Both the position numbers and the translations under genes were made by a program. From NCBI RefSeq assembly GCF_000282215.1, contig NZ_AKJS01000082.1, forward strand, positions 1 through 46,859: a stretch of DNA of 46,859 nt, written 5' to 3'. This DNA comes from Pseudomonas sp. GM21 (GTDB lineage: Bacteria > Pseudomonadota > Gammaproteobacteria > Pseudomonadales > Pseudomonadaceae). The notes beneath the pieces were generated by a model, which had not been told where the DNA came from, did no database searches, and saw only the letters and a program-made list of their open reading frames with translations. This document shows, piece after piece, positions 17,847 through 27,001 of this stretch (the stretch's first letter is position 1; each line of letters starts with the position of its first letter).

Positions 17847-18052
17847 GGGGAGGACTCCTCTGGGGGATATTCGCAGGAATATTCAAGGTAGTCCTTATCC
17901 GCGAGGTCGGGTAATAACCTGCTACTACCTGATGGACCGCGATGGGGCCCTCAAACTGTACGGATAACTCTGCGCCTAGCTGTAACAGCGCAGCCAACGC
18001 GGTTTGTGGCTAGATGAAGACAATTTCCCCACTCTGAACTCTGGTTACCAAC

Positions 18053-18970
18053 ATGTCCTCGCGCGAAAACACCGGCATGGCCCTCGGCCTGCTCGGTGTT
18101 GTGATCTTCAGCCTCACCCTGCCCTTCACACGGATCGTCGTGCAGGAACTGCATCCACTGCTCAATGGCCTCGGTCGGGCGCTGTTTGCGGCGGTGCCGG
18201 CGGCGATGCTGTTGCTGTGGCGACGGGAGAAATGGCCGACCTGGAAACAGGTCAAAGGCCTGACGCTGGTGATCGCCGGCGTCATTCTCGGTTTTCCGGT
18301 GTTGTCGGCCTGGGCCATGCAAACCTTGCCAGCGTCCCACGGTGCCTTGGTCAATGGCCTGCAACCGCTGTGTGTGGCGCTGTACGCCGCGTGGTTGTCC
18401 CACGAACGACCGTCAAAAGCGTTCTGGGCCTGCGCCGCGCTGGGCAGTGTGTTGGTGCTGGGTTACGCGCTGATCAGCGGTGCCGGCAGCATTCAGGCCG
18501 GTGATTTGCTGATGCTCGGGGCAATTGCGGTGGGTGGTCTGGGTTACGCCGAGGGCGGGCGGCTGGCCAAGGAGATGGGCGGCTGGCAGGTGATCTGCTG
18601 GGCGCTGGTGTTGTCGACGCCGCTGTTGATCGGGCCGGTGATGTACCTGGCGCTGCAACATCAGGGCGAGATTTCGGCCAAGACCTGGTGGGCGTTTGGC
18701 TATGTCTCACTGTTCTCGCAGTTCATCGGCTTCTTTGCCTGGTATGCCGGGCTGGCGATGGGCGGAATTGCCCGGGTCAGCCAGATTCAGCTGCTGCAAA
18801 TCTTCTTCACCATCGCCTTCTCGGCGTTGTTCTTCGGCGAACACATCGAGCCGATCACCTGGCTGTTTGCTGCCGGAGTAATCGTGACCGTCATGTTGGG
18901 CCGCAAGACCGCCATCAAACCCCATGTGGGAGCGAGCCTGCTCGCGAAGGGGCCGTCACAGCCAACATAG
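18053..18970 (+). CDS. EamA/DMT-family transporter with a repeat-encoded C-terminal tail
   Basis: The product is a ten-helix inner-membrane carrier of the drug/metabolite transporter superfamily, with two EamA halves (about 8-140 and 150-285). The substrate is unknown; relatives export amino acids or metabolites. Of the 305 residues, the last 15 (HVGASLLAKGPSQPT) are translated from a family B REP element, so the natural end was probably near GRKTAIKP and the repeat supplied the present stop. The ATG follows a weak ribosome site. It is divergent from pfpI across about 200 bp. Confidence 0.85.
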   Translation: MSSRENTGMALGLLGVVIFSLTLPFTRIVVQELHPLLNGLGRALFAAVPAAMLLLWRREKWPTWKQVKGLTLVIAGVILGFPVLSAWAMQTLPASHGALVNGLQPLCVALYAAWLSHERPSKAFWACAALGSVLVLGYALISGAGSIQAGDLLMLGAIAVGGLGYAEGGRLAKEMGGWQVICWALVLSTPLLIGPVMYLALQHQGEISAKTWWAFGYVSLFSQFIGFFAWYAGLAMGGIARVSQIQLLQIFFTIAFSALFFGEHIEPITWLFAAGVIVTVMLGRKTAIKPHVGASLLAKGPSQPT

Positions 18971-19014
18971 ATGTTGAATGTCAGTCCGCCTTCGCGAGCA
19001 GGCTCGCTCCCACA
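18925..19014. repeat. REP pair, family B (full unit)
   Basis: TGTGGGAGCGAGCCTGCTCG (from 18925) and its inverse, CGAGCAGGCTCGCTCCCACA (to 19014), flank a middle with CCAACAT and GAATGTCAGTCCG. The unit at 36963-37052 has the same middle. It lies between the convergent transporter and methyltransferase genes and overlaps the transporter's coding end. Confidence 0.88.
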
Positions 19015-19028
19015 GGAGATCACAGTGT

Positions 19029-20243
19029 TTAGAGGTAGCCGTCGGCCCGCAGCAGGGTTTCGAGACAGTGCTCGCTGATGTGGTAAAAATCCTTCAGTTC
19101 CTGAATCTTCACCAACAGCTGGGCCGGGTTCACCGGCTCGGCGCGTTTGACCGCCAGGATCATCTTGTTCTTGTTGGTGTGGTCCAGTGAGATGAACTCG
19201 AACACCTTGGTTTCATAACCGCAGGCTTCGAGGAACAGCGCGCGCAAACTGTCAGTGACCATTTCTGCTTGCTGACCCAAGTGCAAGCCGTATTGCAGCA
19301 TCGGCTTGAGCAGCGCCGGGCTCTGGATTTGCAGGCGGATCTGTTTGTGGCAGCACGGCGAGCACATGATGATCGACGCCCCGGAGCGGATGCCGGTGTG
19401 AATCGCGTAGTCGGTGGCGATGTCGCAGGCATGCAGCGCGATCATCACGTCCAGTTCGCTCGGCGCCACGCTGCGCACGTCACCGCACTTGAACACCAGC
19501 CCCGGATGCTCAAGCTTCGCGGCGGCGGCGTTACACAGGTTGACCATCTCCTCGCGCAGCTCGACGCCCGTCACCATGCCTTCGGCGTTCAAGGTGTTGC
19601 GCAGGTAGTCATGGATGGCGAACGTCAGGTAACCCTTGCCCGAACCGAAATCCGCGACCTGTACCGGCTTGTCCAGCGCCAACGGCGAAGTGGTCAGCGC
19701 ATGGCTGAAGACTTCAATGAACTTGTTGATCTGCTTCCACTTGCGCGACATCGCCGGGATCAGCTCATGCTTGCTGTTGGTCACGCCAAGGTCCGCGAGG
19801 AACGGCCGGCTCAGGTCGAGGAAGCGGTTCTTCTCGCGGTTATGTTCGGCGGACGGCACTTCACGCAATTGCTGAGGTTTGCTCTTGAACAGCGAAGACT
19901 TGCCCTTTTTGCTGTATTCGAGCTGGGCTTCGTCAGTCAATGACAGCAAATGCGCATTTTTGAACGACGCCGGCAGCAGCGCGGCGATGGTCGCCACGCC
20001 TTCGGCAAGCGGCAGGTTCTTGGTGATGTCGCGGGTTTTATAGCGGTAGACGAAGGACAGGCAAGGCTGATCCTTGACCGTCAGCTGCTTGACAATCAGG
20101 CGCTGCAAATCCGTTTCAGTGCCGACGTACTTGGCCAGCACCAGCTTGATGAAGGCGTTGGCGTCGAGGCTGGTTTGCAGCAGGTCGATGAACTGGGCGT
20201 GGTGATCCGGCGCGAGGCTGGCGGGGTTGACGGTGACGGACAT
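19029..20243 (-). CDS. SAM-dependent methyltransferase domain protein
   Basis: This 404-residue protein carries a class I methyltransferase core in its middle: motif I VADFGSGKGYLTFAI (about 190-205), VTGVELREEMV and LDVMIALHACDIATDYAI. A conserved cysteine cluster MCSPCCHKQIR follows. The N-terminal 170 residues are a family-specific extension. The arrangement resembles the METTL25/RRNAD1-like methyltransferase group; the substrate is unknown. The ATG at 20243 follows a GAGG site; the longer frame upstream would run into a family C repeat and is rejected. It stands alone, convergent with the EamA gene. Confidence 0.8.
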   Translation of the reverse strand: MSVTVNPASLAPDHHAQFIDLLQTSLDANAFIKLVLAKYVGTETDLQRLIVKQLTVKDQPCLSFVYRYKTRDITKNLPLAEGVATIAALLPASFKNAHLLSLTDEAQLEYSKKGKSSLFKSKPQQLREVPSAEHNREKNRFLDLSRPFLADLGVTNSKHELIPAMSRKWKQINKFIEVFSHALTTSPLALDKPVQVADFGSGKGYLTFAIHDYLRNTLNAEGMVTGVELREEMVNLCNAAAAKLEHPGLVFKCGDVRSVAPSELDVMIALHACDIATDYAIHTGIRSGASIIMCSPCCHKQIRLQIQSPALLKPMLQYGLHLGQQAEMVTDSLRALFLEACGYETKVFEFISLDHTNKNKMILAVKRAEPVNPAQLLVKIQELKDFYHISEHCLETLLRADGYL

Positions 20244-20342
20244 GGGCAAAACGGCCTCGGGCGGAGCGAATCGGGGAATGGCGGGTATTTTAGGGGGGAT
20301 GGCCGTTCGGGACACGCAGTTATTTACCGAACGGCATGATCT

Positions 20343-20473
20343 GTAGCAGCTGGCGAAGCCTGCGTCCGGCTGCGTAGCAGTCGTAAAACCGCTGAGCACG
20401 GTGTTCCTGATGCACCGCGTGTGCTGATTTTACGACTGCTGCGCAGCCGGACGCAGGCTTCGCCAGCTGCTAC
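20343..20473. repeat. Palindromic intergenic repeat, family C (copy 2, variant arms)
   Basis: Left arm GTAGCAGCTGGCGAAGCCTG then CGTCCGGCTGCG (20343-20374), right arm ending GCTTCGCCAGCTGCTAC (20473). Compared with the other copies, the inner stem uses CGGCTGCG instead of CGGCGGCGAAGCCG. It lies between the divergently oriented end of the TPM gene and the methyltransferase start. Confidence 0.85.
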
Positions 20474-20489
20474 GGGGATTGGGTTGCGG

Positions 20490-21107
20490 CTAGCCCAACA
20501 CTACCAACCGGTTCGGCAGTTCATTACGCACTTGCGTCACCGGCACATGCACTTTGAGCAACTCACCACACGCCTCGATGCAGGTCACGAACCCTTGCAA
20601 CGTCTGCCCCTGTTTCACCTGCCGGGTAAACGCCGCGACAATCCCCTCCCAGTTCTTGTTGTCCAGCCGCCTGGAAATCCCTTCATCCACCAGGATCTCC
20701 ACATAGCGCTCCGCTTCGCAGACAAAAATCAGCATCCCGGTGCTGCCGGTCGTGTGGTGCAGGTTCTGCTCCAGGAATTGCCGACGCGCCAGGTTCGAGG
20801 CGCGCCAGTGCCGTACCGAGCGCGGAACCAGGTGCGTGGTGACTTTCGGAAGGCGGAACACCAGGCACAGCACGATAAAGGTGATCCATTGCACCAGCAG
20901 CAAACTGTGCAGGGTCAACCAGCCGGTCAGGTAATGCACGATCCCCGGCACCATCAGCGCCAGCAGGCTGGCCCACAGCAGCGGGATATAGGCATAGTCG
21001 TCGGCGCGAGCGGCAAGCACAGTCACCAGTTCGGCGTCGGTATCACGCTCGACCCGGGCAATCGCCTCGGCGACTTTGCGTTGTTCGTGTTCAGTCAGTA
21101 ACGCCAT
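20490..21107 (-). CDS. TPM domain membrane protein
   Basis: The 205-residue protein begins with LLTEHEQRKVAEAIARVERD and continues into a TPM (Psb32/YgcG-type) domain: DAELVTVLA, STGMLIFVCEAERYVEILVD, RRLDNKNWEGIVAAF. Unusually, two hydrophobic helices (about 35-75) are inserted after the first strand. Function is not established; TPM proteins are linked to membrane-protein quality control or phosphatase activity. It is the third gene of a lemA-TPM-TPM unit, 28 nt after the glycine-rich TPM gene. Confidence 0.82.
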   Translation of the reverse strand: MALLTEHEQRKVAEAIARVERDTDAELVTVLAARADDYAYIPLLWASLLALMVPGIVHYLTGWLTLHSLLLVQWITFIVLCLVFRLPKVTTHLVPRSVRHWRASNLARRQFLEQNLHHTTGSTGMLIFVCEAERYVEILVDEGISRRLDNKNWEGIVAAFTRQVKQGQTLQGFVTCIEACGELLKVHVPVTQVRNELPNRLVVLG

Positions 21108-21135
21108 GTTTAAAAGTGCCTGCTCATTATTGTTA

Positions 21136-21891
21136 TCACCAGCCGCCCGACGAACCGCCGCCCCCGAAACTGCCCCCGCCGCCGCTAAAGCCCCCACCTC
21201 CACCGCCGCCACCAAAACCACCGCCGCCAAAACCACCGCCCGAACCGCCCGACCCACCTCGGCCGGACGGCAGAATGCCGAGCATCTGCAAGACAAAAAA
21301 CGTCAGGATGAACAGCATCACCAAAAACACAAAAACGCCGGGATGGCGCGCCATGAAGTCGCTGTCCTCATCACCACGCGGTTCATAGACCGTCGACGGT
21401 TCATCCAGCGAACTGCCACCCAACACCACCAGCATCGCCGCGACCCCGTCGCTGATGCCTTTGCTGAAGTTGCCGGCCTTGAACGCGGGGGTGATCACCT
21501 GATTGATGATCACCGAACTTTGCGCGTCGGTCAGGCGGTCTTCGAGACCATACCCGACCTCAATACGCAATTTACGCTCGTCGCGCGCGACGATCAGCAG
21601 CGCGCCGTTGTTTTTGTCTTTCTGGCCGATGCCCCAGGCGCGCCCCAGTTGGTAGCCAAAATCCGCAATGTCGGTGCCCTGCAAGTCCGGCAGCGTGACC
21701 ACCACCAACTGCTCGCCGGTGGCGGTTTCATGGGCCTTTAGTTGCTGGGTCAGTTGCTCGCGCACCGACGGTTCGATCATCTGGGCGTTATCGACCACCC
21801 GTCCGGTCAGTGATGGAAACGTCAACTCGGCCTGCGCCGTCAGGGCGAACACCCAGAGCACCAGCATCAGCCCCACTTTCAACACGCGCAT
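21136..21891 (-). CDS. TPM domain protein, YgcG family, with glycine-rich tail
   Basis: A signal peptide (MRVLKVGLMLVLWVFALTAQA) is followed by an exported TPM domain (about 22-165: LTGRVVDNAQMIE, GEQLVVVTLPDLQG, NNGALLIVARDERKLRIEVG, GLEDRLTD), a membrane helix (GVFVFLVMLFILTFFVLQML, about 185-205) and a tail of about 45 residues made almost only of G, S and F, ending SSGGW. I chose the ATG at 21891 because GAGG lies 6 nt upstream; an ATG at 21903 would add MRSP. It sits between lemA and a second TPM gene, a common pairing in proteobacteria. Confidence 0.86.
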   Translation of the reverse strand: MRVLKVGLMLVLWVFALTAQAELTFPSLTGRVVDNAQMIEPSVREQLTQQLKAHETATGEQLVVVTLPDLQGTDIADFGYQLGRAWGIGQKDKNNGALLIVARDERKLRIEVGYGLEDRLTDAQSSVIINQVITPAFKAGNFSKGISDGVAAMLVVLGGSSLDEPSTVYEPRGDEDSDFMARHPGVFVFLVMLFILTFFVLQMLGILPSGRGGSGGSGGGFGGGGFGGGGGGGGFSGGGGSFGGGGSSGGW

Positions 21892-21924
21892 TGGCGACCT
21901 CATCCGTGGTGATGCTTCAGCCGA

Positions 21925-22533
21925 TCAAAATTTCACTTCGGGCGCCTTATCGGCATCCGGCGTGGTCGCCTCGAAGGTTTCGCGGATCGGCAAATCGCTG
22001 TACATCACGGTGTGCCACAGGCGACCGGGAAATGTGCGGATTTCAGTGTTGTATTTCTGCACCGCGAGAATGAAATCACGCCGCGCCACGGCGATGCGGT
22101 TCTCGGTGCCTTCAAGTTGGGACTGCAAGGCGAGGAAGTTCTGGTTGGCCTTGAGGTCCGGATAACGCTCGGACACCACCATCAAACGGCTCAAGGCTCC
22201 GGTCAGTTGATCCTGGGCCTGTTGGAACTGTTTGAGTTTTTCCGGGTTATCCAGCGTCTTGGCGTCCACTTGAATAGACGTTGCCTTGGCCCGCGCTTCG
22301 ATCACTGCGGTCAGGGTTTCTTCTTCATGTTTGGCGTAGCCTTTGACGGTTTCTACCAGATTGGGGATCAAGTCGGCGCGGCGCTGATACTGGTTCTGTA
22401 CCTGGCCCCACGCGGCTTTGGCCTGCTCATCGAGGGTCGGAATCGTGTTGATGCCACAGCCCGCGAGCAATGTGGTCAGCCACATCAAGGCTGCAACCTG
22501 CAGGCTTGAGCGATAGTGGTGTCTTGCATTCAT
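21925..22533 (-). CDS. lemA: LemA family lipoprotein
   Basis: The 202-residue product has a lipoprotein signal ending LTTLLAGC, then the LemA core: AWGQVQNQYQRRADLIPNLV, ETVKGYAKHEEETL, ERYPDLKANQNFLALQSQLE, GTENRIAVARRDFI, KYNTEIRTFPG. Most LemA proteins have an N-terminal membrane helix; here the cysteine suggests lipid anchoring. GGGAG lies upstream of the ATG at 22533. It is the first gene of the LemA-TPM-TPM unit and divergent from bglX. Its molecular role is not known. Confidence 0.9.
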   Translation of the reverse strand: MNARHHYRSSLQVAALMWLTTLLAGCGINTIPTLDEQAKAAWGQVQNQYQRRADLIPNLVETVKGYAKHEEETLTAVIEARAKATSIQVDAKTLDNPEKLKQFQQAQDQLTGALSRLMVVSERYPDLKANQNFLALQSQLEGTENRIAVARRDFILAVQKYNTEIRTFPGRLWHTVMYSDLPIRETFEATTPDADKAPEVKF

Positions 22534-22769
22534 CTGGGTCACTCCCTGGCACATTCCGTTGAAAAACAACCTGTACCCTTCTGACCGGGTACTTGGGGCA
22601 TAATCTGCCGCCGCCACTGGATTGCATCGAGCCAATGGGCTAAAAGATGCCCCTAGCGCAAAACACTGCGCAAGTGTGCATGCATTTACCTGAACAACAA
22701 TAGTCGCTCCCTAACTTTTGGCTGATCGGCGCGTATTCACGGCCGTTTAGGCTTTTGAGAAAACCATTC

Positions 22770-25061
22770 ATGAAGAAGCTGTGTTTGCTGGGCCTGTTCG
22801 TCAGCCTGGCCAGTCATAACGTATTGGCCGCCACGACGCCCGCACCTCTAGAGAACAAGGACGCCTTCATCAGCAACCTGATGAAGCAGATGACCCTCGA
22901 TGAAAAGATCGGCCAGTTGCGCCTGATCAGCATCGGCCCGGAAATGCCACGCGAACTGATCCGCAAGGAAATCGCGGCCGGCAACATCGGCGGCACGTTC
23001 AACTCGATCACCCGCCCGGAAAACCGTCCGATGCAGGACGCGGCCATGCGCAGCCGGTTGAAGATCCCGATGTTCTTCGCCTACGACGTGATCCACGGCC
23101 ACCGCACCATTTTCCCGATCCCGCTGGCCCTCGCCTCGAGCTGGGACATGGACGCCATTGGCCTGTCCGGGCGCATCGCCGCCAAGGAAGCTGCATCGGA
23201 CGGCGTCGACCTCACCTTCGCGCCGATGGTCGACATCTCCCGCGACCCGCGTTGGGGCCGTACGTCCGAAGGCTTCGGTGAAGACACCTACCTCGTTTCG
23301 CGCATTGCCGGCGTCATGGTCAAAGCCTTCCAGGGCACCGGTGCCAACGCGGCCGACAGCATCATGGCCAGCGTCAAACACTTTGCCTTGTACGGCGCGG
23401 TCGAGGGCGGTCGCGACTACAACGTGGTCGACATGAGCCCGGTCAAGATGTACCAGGACTACCTGCCCCCTTACCGCGCGGCGATTGACGCCGGTGCCGG
23501 CGGGGTGATGGTTGCCTTGAACTCGATCAACGGCGTGCCGGCCACCGCCAACACCTGGCTGATGAACGACCTGTTGCGCAAGGAATGGGGCTTCAAAGGC
23601 CTGGCGGTCAGTGACCACGGCGCAATTTTCGAGCTGATCAAGCACGGCGTTGCCCGTGACGGTCGCGAAGCCGCGAAGCTGGCGATCAAGGCCGGCATCG
23701 ACATGAGCATGAACGACACCCTGTACGGCAAAGAGCTGCCGGGCCTGTTGAAGGCGGGCGAGATCGAGCAAAGCGACATCGACAATGCCGTGCGTGAAGT
23801 GCTCGCCGCCAAGTACGACATGGGCCTGTTCAAGGACCCGTACCTGCGCATCGGCAAGGCTGAAGATGATCCGGCCGACACCAACGCCGACAGCCGTCTG
23901 CACCGCGCCGAGGCCCGCGATGTCGCACGCCGCAGCATGGTGTTGCTGAAGAACCAGAACGAAACCCTGCCGCTGAAGAAAAGCGCAAAAATCGCCTTGG
24001 TCGGCCCGCTGGTCAAAGCGCCTATCGACATGATGGGCAGCTGGGCGGCTAATGGTCGCCCTGCGCAATCGGTGACCCTGTTCGACGGCATGACCAACGC
24101 ACTGGGCGCGCAATCGACGCTGATATACGCCCGTGGCGCCAACATCACCAGCGACAAGAAGATTACGGATTACCTGAACTTCCTCAACTTCGACGCCCTG
24201 GAAGTGGTGGATGATCCGCGTCCGGCCAACGTGTTGATCGACGAAGCGGTGAAAGCCGCCAAAGACGCTGACATCGTGGTGGCAGCGGTGGGCGAGTCCC
24301 GTGGCATGTCCCACGAATCATCGAGCCGCACGGACATCAACATTCCGCAAAACCAGCGTGAACTGATCCGCGCCTTGAAAGCCACCGGCAAACCGCTGGT
24401 GCTGGTGTTGATGAACGGCCGTCCGCTGTCGATTCTCGAAGAGAATGAACAGGCTGACGCGATTCTGGAAACCTGGTTCACCGGCACCGAAGGCGGCAAC
24501 GCCATCGCCGACGTGCTGTTCGGCGACTACAACCCGTCGGGCAAACTGCCGATCACCATCCCGCGCTCGGTGGGTCAGATTCCGACCTACTACAACCACC
24601 TGAGCATTGGCCGGCCGTTCACGCCGGGCAAACCGGGCAACTACACCTCGCAGTATCTCGATGACACCACCGGCCCCCTGTTCCCGTTCGGCTTCGGTCT
24701 GAGCTACACCGACTTCAGCCTGAGCGGCATGGCCCTGTCGTCGACCACACTGAACAAGACCGGCAAGCTCGACGCCAGCATCACGGTGACAAACACCGGC
24801 AAGCGTGACGGCGAAACCGTGGTGCAGTTGTACATCCAGGACGTGACCGGCTCGATGATCCGACCGCTCAAGGAACTGAAGAACTTCCAGAAAGTCATGC
24901 TCAAGGCCGGCGAACAGAAAGTCGTGCACTTCACCATCACCGAAGACGATCTGAAGTTCTACAACACCCAGCTCAAGTACGCTGCCGAGCCGGGCAAGTT
25001 CAACGTGCAGATCGGCCTGGACTCACAGGACGTGACACAGCAGAGCTTTGAATTGCTCTAA
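22770..25061 (+). CDS. bglX: Periplasmic beta-glucosidase, glycoside hydrolase family 3
   Basis: The enzyme removes terminal beta-linked glucose from oligosaccharides in the periplasm. It has 763 residues, the usual BglX length, and a signal peptide cleaved after NVLA. The GH3 N-terminal barrel contains KIGQLRLISIG, DVIHGHRTIFPIPLALASSW, DPRWGRTSEGFGEDTYL, KHFALYGAVEGGRDYN and the nucleophile D282 in GLAVSDHGA. The C-terminal sandwich domain (about 395-640) carries MVLLKNQNETLPL and ETWFTGTEGGNAIADVLFG, and a fibronectin III-like domain ends the protein. The ATG at 22770 directly precedes the signal peptide. It is a single gene, followed 23 nt later by a family A repeat. Confidence 0.95.
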   Translation: MKKLCLLGLFVSLASHNVLAATTPAPLENKDAFISNLMKQMTLDEKIGQLRLISIGPEMPRELIRKEIAAGNIGGTFNSITRPENRPMQDAAMRSRLKIPMFFAYDVIHGHRTIFPIPLALASSWDMDAIGLSGRIAAKEAASDGVDLTFAPMVDISRDPRWGRTSEGFGEDTYLVSRIAGVMVKAFQGTGANAADSIMASVKHFALYGAVEGGRDYNVVDMSPVKMYQDYLPPYRAAIDAGAGGVMVALNSINGVPATANTWLMNDLLRKEWGFKGLAVSDHGAIFELIKHGVARDGREAAKLAIKAGIDMSMNDTLYGKELPGLLKAGEIEQSDIDNAVREVLAAKYDMGLFKDPYLRIGKAEDDPADTNADSRLHRAEARDVARRSMVLLKNQNETLPLKKSAKIALVGPLVKAPIDMMGSWAANGRPAQSVTLFDGMTNALGAQSTLIYARGANITSDKKITDYLNFLNFDALEVVDDPRPANVLIDEAVKAAKDADIVVAAVGESRGMSHESSSRTDINIPQNQRELIRALKATGKPLVLVLMNGRPLSILEENEQADAILETWFTGTEGGNAIADVLFGDYNPSGKLPITIPRSVGQIPTYYNHLSIGRPFTPGKPGNYTSQYLDDTTGPLFPFGFGLSYTDFSLSGMALSSTTLNKTGKLDASITVTNTGKRDGETVVQLYIQDVTGSMIRPLKELKNFQKVMLKAGEQKVVHFTITEDDLKFYNTQLKYAAEPGKFNVQIGLDSQDVTQQSFELL

Positions 25062-25083
25062 CCCCCGAAACACCGCAACTGAT

Positions 25084-25178
25084 CGTTCCCACGCTCCGCG
25101 TGGGAATGCAGCCCGTGACGCTCCGCGTCACTGGACGCGGAGCGTCCCCAGAGGCATTCCCACGCAGAGCGTGGGAAC
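25084..25178. repeat. Four-hairpin intergenic repeat, family A (copy 2)
   Basis: It has the same four-palindrome order as copy 1, with small changes: the second palindrome is TGACGC-TCC-GCGTCA. It fills the gap between the convergent bglX and clsB genes, ending 11 bp before the clsB stop. It could act as a two-way terminator. Confidence 0.87.
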
Positions 25179-25188
25179 AATCTAACGG

Positions 25189-26346
25189 CTATCGGCGGCC
25201 ATCCAGCAGGTTCACCACCAGCCGATCCACCCATCCCCAGACCCGTTGCTTGACCCGCCGCCACAGCGGTCGGCGTTGCCATGCCTCCAGACTGACCTCC
25301 TGGCTCTGCGCAAAGTCCCGCTCGAAACTCCCGGCCACGGCCCGCGTCAGCCCTGGGTCCAGCGCTTCAAGGTTGGCTTCCAGGTTAAAGCGCAAGTTCC
25401 AGTGATCGAAATTGCACGAGCCGATGCTCACCCAGTCATCGATCAAGACCATTTTCAGGTGCAGGAAACACGGCTGGTATTCAAAAATCCTCACGCCAGC
25501 CTTGAGCAGTCGCGGGTAGTAGCGATGCCCGGCATAGCGCACCGACGGGTGATCGGTACGCGGCCCGGTCAGCAACAGGCGCACATCCACACCACGAGCG
25601 GCGGCACGGCGCAGTGAGCGGCGGACTTTCCAGGTCGGCAGGAAATACGGGGTCGCCAGCCAGATCCGTTGCTGGCCGCTGTTCAATGCGCGAACCAGCG
25701 ATTGCAGAATGTCCCGGTGCTGGCGGGCGTCGGCATAGGCCACCCGGCCCATGCCCTCCCCCATGGACGGAACCCGTGGCAGGCGCGGCAAGCCGAAATG
25801 CGCGGCCGGTTTCCAGGCTCGCCGATGACGGTTGGCGATCCATTGGCGGTCGAACAGCAACTGCCAGTCAATGACCAAGGGCCCGGTGATTTCCACCATC
25901 ACCTCGTGCCATTCGCTGGTGTCCTCACCCGGCGTCCAGAACTCATCGGTAACGCCCGTGCCGCCGACCACCGCCAGGCTTTGATCCACCAACAACAACT
26001 TGCGGTGATCGCGGTAGAAGTTGCCGATCCAACGCCGCCAGTTCAGGCGATTGTAGAAACGCAGCTCGACCCCGGCCGCCATCAGGCGCTGACGCAAGGT
26101 CAGGGTAAATGCCAGGCTTCCATAATCATCGAACAGGCAGCGCACGCGCACACCGCGCTCGGCCGCCGAAACCAATGCTTGCACCATGGCCTCGGCGCAG
26201 GCGCCCGCCTCCACCAGATACAGCTCCAGCTCGACCTGTTCTTCGGCACGAGCAATCGCGACCAGCATGCGCGGGAAGAACTGCGGACCGTCGATCAGCA
26301 GCTCAAAGTGGTTGCCTTCACGCCAGGGAAAAATTGCACCGGCCAT
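25189..26346 (-). CDS. clsB: Cardiolipin synthase B-like phospholipase D family protein
   Basis: The 385-residue membrane-associated enzyme has two HKD motifs: HRKLLLVD (H114, K116, D121) and HLKMVLID near residue 300, each followed by the expected GS/GG-type partner (VVGGTGV, SIGSCNF). ClsB enzymes make cardiolipin from phosphatidylglycerol and phosphatidylethanolamine or related lipids. There is no N-terminal membrane helix, which fits ClsB better than ClsA. The ATG lies one base after the yceI stop (TGACATG), so translation is coupled. A broader phospholipase D role cannot be excluded. Confidence 0.88.
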   Translation of the reverse strand: MAGAIFPWREGNHFELLIDGPQFFPRMLVAIARAEEQVELELYLVEAGACAEAMVQALVSAAERGVRVRCLFDDYGSLAFTLTLRQRLMAAGVELRFYNRLNWRRWIGNFYRDHRKLLLVDQSLAVVGGTGVTDEFWTPGEDTSEWHEVMVEITGPLVIDWQLLFDRQWIANRHRRAWKPAAHFGLPRLPRVPSMGEGMGRVAYADARQHRDILQSLVRALNSGQQRIWLATPYFLPTWKVRRSLRRAAARGVDVRLLLTGPRTDHPSVRYAGHRYYPRLLKAGVRIFEYQPCFLHLKMVLIDDWVSIGSCNFDHWNLRFNLEANLEALDPGLTRAVAGSFERDFAQSQEVSLEAWQRRPLWRRVKQRVWGWVDRLVVNLLDGRR

Positions 26347-26347
26347 G

Positions 26348-26938
26348 TCAGCGCGCCGTGAAAATCAGTACCGCACTGACCGGTACCGACAGACTGATGA
26401 CCGACAAACCGGCGATCTTGCGCAACGCTTCCAGTCCGGGCGCCAAATCGAAGTCCTCGGCATTAATGACCAGCGGTTGGAGCGTTACCACCTGAAAACG
26501 TCGATCGTCGAGACGCGTCGCCAGCAATTCGGCGTTGTAGGCGCGTTGCTTTCCATGCAGGTTGACGGTCAGCGGCAAGCGCAACTCCAACTGCGCGCCA
26601 GGCGCGAGGTCGTTGATGGGACGCAGGTCAATCTGCGCGGTGATCAATGCTTCGGGGAAGGTCTGGATCTCGAACAGCTCCTTGCGCATGCGTTCATCGC
26701 GCAACGGGATGCCGCTGTTGACCGACTCCAGCTCGACTTCCACCTCGGCCAGGCCATTGGCGTCGACTTTGCCGTGCAGCACCAGAAAGCGCTGCACTTC
26801 GGAAATGTTGGCGTTTTTGGTGCTGATGAACGACAGCCGCGAGGACTCACCGTCCAGATACCAATCGGCATGGGCCGACAGCGTGACGCCGGCCAACAGC
26901 AGGAATGTGAGCGTTTTGCAGAGGGAGCGGTTGAACAT
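26348..26938 (-). CDS. YceI family periplasmic protein
   Basis: The 196-residue product has a signal peptide (MFNRSLCKTLTFLLLAGVTLSAHA, cut before DWYLD) and a YceI lipocalin-like barrel: SRLSFISTKNANISEVQRF, GKVDANGLAEVEVELESVNS, RDERMRKELFEIQTFPEAL, LTVNLHGKQRAYNAEL. Family members bind amphiphilic molecules such as polyprenoids. It precedes clsB with a one-base gap, pairing a presumed lipid-binding protein with a phospholipid enzyme. A longer frame upstream reads through a family C repeat and is not used. Confidence 0.9.
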   Translation of the reverse strand: MFNRSLCKTLTFLLLAGVTLSAHADWYLDGESSRLSFISTKNANISEVQRFLVLHGKVDANGLAEVEVELESVNSGIPLRDERMRKELFEIQTFPEALITAQIDLRPINDLAPGAQLELRLPLTVNLHGKQRAYNAELLATRLDDRRFQVVTLQPLVINAEDFDLAPGLEALRKIAGLSVISLSVPVSAVLIFTAR

Positions 26939-27001
26939 AGAGACTCGTGGACAGATGATCCGGTGCTGAACCTTAACCGTCCGTGAGCAAGATGCAAACC
27001 T

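Noticed and set aside
22848..24314. A 488-codon open frame on the minus strand
   Set aside because: It is antisense to bglX, whose GH3 motifs are complete; no family marks in the antisense product.
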